From NCBI GenBank assembly GCA_020249045.1, contig JADCGK010000223.1, positions 1 through 51,184 on the forward strand: 51,184 nucleotides of DNA. Direction: 5' to 3'. Shown piece by piece: positions 46,923-51,184 of this stretch (position 1 is the stretch's first letter; every line of letters starts with the position of its first letter). Below the pieces are notes generated by a model. It searched no databases and was not told the origin of the DNA. It saw nothing but the letters and a program-made list of their open reading frames with translations. The stretch comes from Azospirillum sp. (GTDB taxonomy: Bacteria; Pseudomonadota; Alphaproteobacteria; CACIAM-22H2). A program made the translations under genes and the position numbers.

Positions 46923-49660
46923 ACGGGTTCGACGCGAACCGCGCAGTTCTTGAATTCCGGAATCTTCGCGACGGGATCGAGTGCCGGGTTGGTCAAAAGA
47001 TTGGCGGCCGCCTCGGCATACGCAAAAGGCACAAAGACCGCGCCCGGCGGGACGGCGTCGTCCGCGCGCGCGGCAAGCTCGATCGTTCCGCGTCGCGTGG
47101 TCAGACGCACGCGCGCGCCCGCCGCGATGCCCAAACGCGCGAGTTCGGAGCGCGCGAGCGAAGCACTCGGCCCCGGTTCGATCGCGTCGAGTTTGGCGGC
47201 GCGGCGCGTCATGGCGCCCGTATGCCAATGTTCCAGTTGCCGTCCGGTGATCAGCACCAGCGGAAACGCCACGTCGGTGGGTTCGGCGGGGTCCGATAGC
47301 CGCGCTGGCACCAAGCGGCCCTTGCCGCTTGCGGTGGGAAAGCGGTCGCCGAAGACGATGGGCTGTCCCGGTGAATCGGGCGCCGCGCAGGGATAGGTCA
47401 CCGTACCCTCGCGGTCCAGCCGCGCCCAATCGATGTTGGCCAGGGAGTCCATCGCCAGCGTCATCTCGGCGAACACGTCGCGCGGATGGGCGTAGCGCCA
47501 GTCCAGACCGAGCCGCTTGGCAAGTTCGGTCACGATCCACCAATCGGGCTTGGCGGCACCCGGCGGGTCCAACGCCGCGCGGCCCATCTGGATTTGACGG
47601 TTCGTGTTGGTGACGGTTCCGTCCTTCTCCGGCCAGGCCGCCGCCGGCAGGACGACATCGGCGTGCCAAGCCGTCTCGGTCAAGAAGATGTCCTGCACCA
47701 CCAGATGCTCGAGCGCCGCGAGCGCATCGCGCGCGTGGGCTGCGTCTGGGTCCGACATCGCCGGGTTCTCGCCCAGGATGTACATGCCCTTGACGCTGCC
47801 CGCGATGCTCGCGCGTACGATTTCGACGACGGTCACACCGGGTCGGGAATCAAGCGGACGTCCCCACAACTTCTCCAACCGTTCGCGCGCGGCCGCATCG
47901 CCAACGGGATGATAGTCCGGCAGCATCATCGGAATGAGGCCCGCGTCCGACGCGCCCTGGACGTTGTTCTGGCCGCGCAGCGGGTGCAGCCCTGCCCCCG
48001 GCCGGCCGATCTGGCCGGTCAGCAAGGCGAGCGCCACCAAACAGCGCGCATTGTCCGTCCCGTGGGCATGCTGGGAAACCCCCATGCCCCAGAAGATCAG
48101 AGCGGACTTGGCGTTCGCGTAGGTTCGCGCCACTTCGCGCAAGGTGTCCGCGTCGATTCCGCAAATCGGGGCCATCGCTTCGGGCGTCATGCCGGCCACC
48201 TCCTCGGCGAAGCGCGCGAAATCCTCCACACGCGCGGCGACGAAATCGCGGTCGTAAAGCCCCTCGGCGACGATGGTATGCAGCATCGCACCCAACATCG
48301 CGACGTCGCGCCCCGGCTTGAAGGCAAGCATCCGCCACGCATGACGCTTCAACGCCATACCGCGCGGATCCATGACGATCAATTTCGCGCCGCGTTTGGC
48401 GGCCTGCTTGAAGAACGTCGCGGCGACCGGATGGTTTTCGGTCGGGTTCGCGCCGATCACGACGATGACGTCGGCGTCGCGCACGGCCGTGAATGGCGCC
48501 GTCACAGCGCCCGACCCGATGCCCTCGAACAACGCGGCCACCGAGGACGAATGGCAAAGGCGCGTGCAATGATCGACGTTGTTGGTCCCGAACCCGGTGC
48601 GGATCAGTTTCTGGAAAAGGTAGGCTTCTTCGTTCGAGCACTTCGCCGATCCGAACCCGGCGAGCGCTTGGCCGCCATGGGCATCGCGCAATCGCCTGAA
48701 TCCCTCCGCCGCGCGGTCGAGCGCTTCGTCCCACCCTGCCTCGCGGAAATGCGTCCAAGGATTTGCAGGGTCGAGTTCGGCTTCGGCGTTCTTCGGCGCG
48801 TCCTCGCGCCGGATCAAGGGAACGGTCAACCGATGCGGATGCGCGACATAATCGAACCCGAACCGGCCCTTGACGCAGAGGCGGCTTTCGTTGGCCGGGC
48901 CGGGCAGCCCCTTCACCTCGACGATGCGGCCCGCCGCCACGCCGAACTCGACGCGACAACCCACGCCGCAATATGGGCAAACGCTTGCGACCTTGCGCGC
49001 GGGCTCGGGCGTCGCACAAGCGCGGTCGTCGAGCCGTGTGGCGGGCATCAGCGCGCCCGTCGGGCAGGCCTGAACGCACTCGCCGCACGCCACGCAGGTG
49101 CTAGCCCCCATCGGGTCGCCGAAGTCGAATACGATCGAAGCGCGATGTCCCCGCCCGGCCATCCCGATCACGTCGTTCACCTGCACTTCGCGGCACGCAC
49201 GAACGCACAGATTGCAATTGATGCAGGCGTCGAGATTGACGCGCATGGCGGGATGGCTCGAATCCTCGGGCGGCGCTTCGCGAGCCGGATAGCGGGAAGC
49301 CCGCGCGCCGACCACTTCGGCGAAAAACCACAGCCGCGAATTCGGATCGTGCGCGGTTTCGCGCGCGGGCTGATCGGCGAGAAGCAGTTCGATGACGCCT
49401 TTGCGCGCGGCTTGGGCGCGCGCACCCGCGCTGGAAACCTTCATGCCCGGCGTGGGCTTGCGCACACACGACGCGGCCAAAGCGCGCTCGCCCTCGATTT
49501 CAACCACGCAAGCCCGGCAATTCCCATCCGGCCGATACCCTGGCGTTTCGGCGTGGCACAAATGCGGCAATGTCGTGCCCAATCTCTTGGCGGCGGACCA
49601 AATCGTTTCCCCGTCGCGGATTTCGACCGTTCGGCCGTCCAGTTCAAACGTGCCGGTCAT
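46919..49660 (-). CDS. NAD-linked formate dehydrogenase alpha subunit (Mo/W-bis-MGD, Cys variant)
   Basis: N-terminal [2Fe-2S] GNCRACVVEIEG, ferredoxin clusters CINCNLCVRAC and CVACGECVQAC, CPYCGVGC [4Fe-4S], active site NNVDHCTRLCHSSS. Confidence 0.95.
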   Translation of the reverse strand: MTGTFELDGRTVEIRDGETIWSAAKRLGTTLPHLCHAETPGYRPDGNCRACVVEIEGERALAASCVRKPTPGMKVSSAGARAQAARKGVIELLLADQPARETAHDPNSRLWFFAEVVGARASRYPAREAPPEDSSHPAMRVNLDACINCNLCVRACREVQVNDVIGMAGRGHRASIVFDFGDPMGASTCVACGECVQACPTGALMPATRLDDRACATPEPARKVASVCPYCGVGCRVEFGVAAGRIVEVKGLPGPANESRLCVKGRFGFDYVAHPHRLTVPLIRREDAPKNAEAELDPANPWTHFREAGWDEALDRAAEGFRRLRDAHGGQALAGFGSAKCSNEEAYLFQKLIRTGFGTNNVDHCTRLCHSSSVAALFEGIGSGAVTAPFTAVRDADVIVVIGANPTENHPVAATFFKQAAKRGAKLIVMDPRGMALKRHAWRMLAFKPGRDVAMLGAMLHTIVAEGLYDRDFVAARVEDFARFAEEVAGMTPEAMAPICGIDADTLREVARTYANAKSALIFWGMGVSQHAHGTDNARCLVALALLTGQIGRPGAGLHPLRGQNNVQGASDAGLIPMMLPDYHPVGDAAARERLEKLWGRPLDSRPGVTVVEIVRASIAGSVKGMYILGENPAMSDPDAAHARDALAALEHLVVQDIFLTETAWHADVVLPAAAWPEKDGTVTNTNRQIQMGRAALDPPGAAKPDWWIVTELAKRLGLDWRYAHPRDVFAEMTLAMDSLANIDWARLDREGTVTYPCAAPDSPGQPIVFGDRFPTASGKGRLVPARLSDPAEPTDVAFPLVLITGRQLEHWHTGAMTRRAAKLDAIEPGPSASLARSELARLGIAAGARVRLTTRRGTIELAARADDAVPPGAVFVPFAYAEAAANLLTNPALDPVAKIPEFKNCAVRVEPV

Positions 49661-51184
49661 CGCAAGACCTCGGGGAAATGGCGCAACAGCGCGCGAACCG
49701 GATTGCCGGCCGCCTGCCCCAGCCCGCAGATCGACGCATCCGCCATCGTGCGGATCAATTCGTCCAGCAAGCCGGTGTCCCAGTCCGGCCGCGCCATCAA
49801 TGCCGCTGCCTTTTCGGTGCCGACGCGGCAAGGCGTGCATTGGCCGCAGGATTCGTCCTCGAAGAAGCGCATCAGATTGAGCGCCGCAGCGCGCAGATCG
49901 TCTTGGTCCGACAGTACGATCACCGCATGCGAGCCGACAAAGCAGCCATACGGTTCCAGCGCGCCGAATTCGAGCGGCAGATCGGCAAGCGCGGCGGGCA
50001 GAATTCCCCCCGACGCCCCGCCCGGCAGATAAGCGCGAAACGCATGCCCCGGCGCCATCCCGCCGCCATATGCGTCGATCAACTCGCGCGCCGTGATCCC
50101 GGCGGGGGCGAGCTTCACGCCCGGTTCTCGCACCCGCCCCGACAGCGAAAAGCTGCGAACGCCCTTCGCACCGCGCCGGCCTTGATCCGCGAACCATGCG
50201 GGTCCGCGTTCGACGATGTCGCGAACCCAGCACAGCGTCTCGACGTTGTTGACCAACGTGGGCCGGCCGAACAGCCCGACTTGCGCGACGTAAGGCGGGC
50301 GGTTGCGCGGCAAGCCACGCTTGCCTTCGATCGATTCGATCAATGCGCTTTCCTCGCCGCAAATGTAGGCTCCGGCGCCGCGCCGCAGATGCACGCGCAC
50401 TCCGCCCGAAAGCCCGGCCGCTTCGAGCGCGGCGATCTCGCGGATCAGGGTTTGGCGGATGGCGGGGTATTCGTCGCGCAGATAGATATAAACAGCCTCC
50501 ACCCCCACCAGCGTCGCGGCGATCAACGCACCCTCCAAAAACCGATGCGGGTCGCGTTCCAGATAATGGCGGTCCTTGAAAGTGCCCGGTTCGCCCTCGT
50601 CGGCGTTCACGACCATCAGGCGCGGCCCCGGTTGTGCCGCGACAAGTCGCCATTTGCGGGCCGTCGGAAAACCGGCACCGCCCAAACCGCGCAATCCGGC
50701 CGTATCCAGCGCGGCAGTGACGGCGTCCAAGGTCAATTGCCCCGCGCGGCATGCCGCCAAGGTGCGATAGCCCCCCGCCGCGCGATAAGCGGCAAGATCC
50801 GGATGGCTGACGGGAACAGGCTCGGGCGACGGCGCGGCCAAAGCGCGGCGCACGGCGTCGAGCGACGCGGGCGCGATCTGGCGATGGCCGACCGCAACCG
50901 CCGGGGCCTTGTCGCACGCACCCATGCACGGCGCACGGACGATCTTGGCACCCGTCAGGTCGGCGTTGGTCAGTGCCGCATGAAGGCGTGCAGCGCCCAT
51001 CATCGCGCAGGTCAGGGAGTCGCAGACGCGCACCACGGTCGAGGGCGCCGGCGCGGGACCGTCCACCACCTCGAAATGCGCATAGAACGTCGCAACCTCG
51101 TAGACCTCCGCCAGCGAAAGCCGCATCGCCTCGGCCAAGGCGGCAAGCAACGCCGTCGGCAGGCAGCCTTTCGCGTCTTGGATC
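49657..51184 (-). CDS. NuoE-NuoF fusion (formate dehydrogenase beta/diaphorase subunit), N-terminus beyond window
   Basis: NuoE part VVRVCDSLTCAMMGA...CMGACDKAPA then NuoF part GLRGLGGAGFPTARKWRLV...NADEGEPGTFKDRHYLERDPHRFLEG...ESCGQCTPCRVGTEK. Frame continues upstream of the listed Met (IQDAKGCLPTALLAALAEA) to the window edge; ATGA overlap with alpha subunit. Confidence 0.92.
   Translation of the reverse strand, partial: IQDAKGCLPTALLAALAEAMRLSLAEVYEVATFYAHFEVVDGPAPAPSTVVRVCDSLTCAMMGAARLHAALTNADLTGAKIVRAPCMGACDKAPAVAVGHRQIAPASLDAVRRALAAPSPEPVPVSHPDLAAYRAAGGYRTLAACRAGQLTLDAVTAALDTAGLRGLGGAGFPTARKWRLVAAQPGPRLMVVNADEGEPGTFKDRHYLERDPHRFLEGALIAATLVGVEAVYIYLRDEYPAIRQTLIREIAALEAAGLSGGVRVHLRRGAGAYICGEESALIESIEGKRGLPRNRPPYVAQVGLFGRPTLVNNVETLCWVRDIVERGPAWFADQGRRGAKGVRSFSLSGRVREPGVKLAPAGITARELIDAYGGGMAPGHAFRAYLPGGASGGILPAALADLPLEFGALEPYGCFVGSHAVIVLSDQDDLRAAALNLMRFFEDESCGQCTPCRVGTEKAAALMARPDWDTGLLDELIRTMADASICGLGQAAGNPVRALLRHFPEVLR

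Noticed and set aside
47486-50032. 848-aa plus-strand ORF opposite the formate dehydrogenase genes
   Set aside because: Antisense shadow ORF of strongly supported formate dehydrogenase coding; Arg/Ala/Gly/His-rich composition with no family motifs, typical of GC-rich opposite frames.

Overview
The window is high-GC, gene-dense chromosomal DNA that looks alphaproteobacterial, probably Rhodospirillales-like; this is an inference from gene content because no search could be run. About 55 protein-coding genes and one tRNA-Gln(CTG) are supportable. Most are housekeeping or metabolic: RsmB-type methyltransferase, guaB, rlmE, ppx/gppA, motA, pssA-psd, c-type cytochromes, icd, metY, cutA, selO, pcaHG, and a NAD-linked formate dehydrogenase at the right edge. 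No rRNA, CRISPR array, transposase, integrase or prophage genes were recognised. The most unusual content is a pair of paralogous two-gene cassettes, about 18 kb apart (16288-18796 and 36683-39231). Each encodes a ~690-aa kinase-fold protein with degenerate catalytic motifs (HGSIRP[D/G]N in place of HRDxKPxN, no DFG) and a C-terminal hydrophobic segment, followed immediately by a small membrane protein of ~150 aa. Other notable items are an O-GlcNAc-transferase-like (GT41) gene translationally coupled to motA with no motB nearby, CtrA-like sites upstream of motA and of a 67-aa orphan ORF, a clean promoter plus leader hairpin for the tRNA, several intergenic dyads (LysR, cutA, guaB, pcaH), and a NuoE-NuoF fusion beside formate dehydrogenase. 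The large opposite-strand ORFs in the supplied track are rejected as high-GC shadow ORFs.
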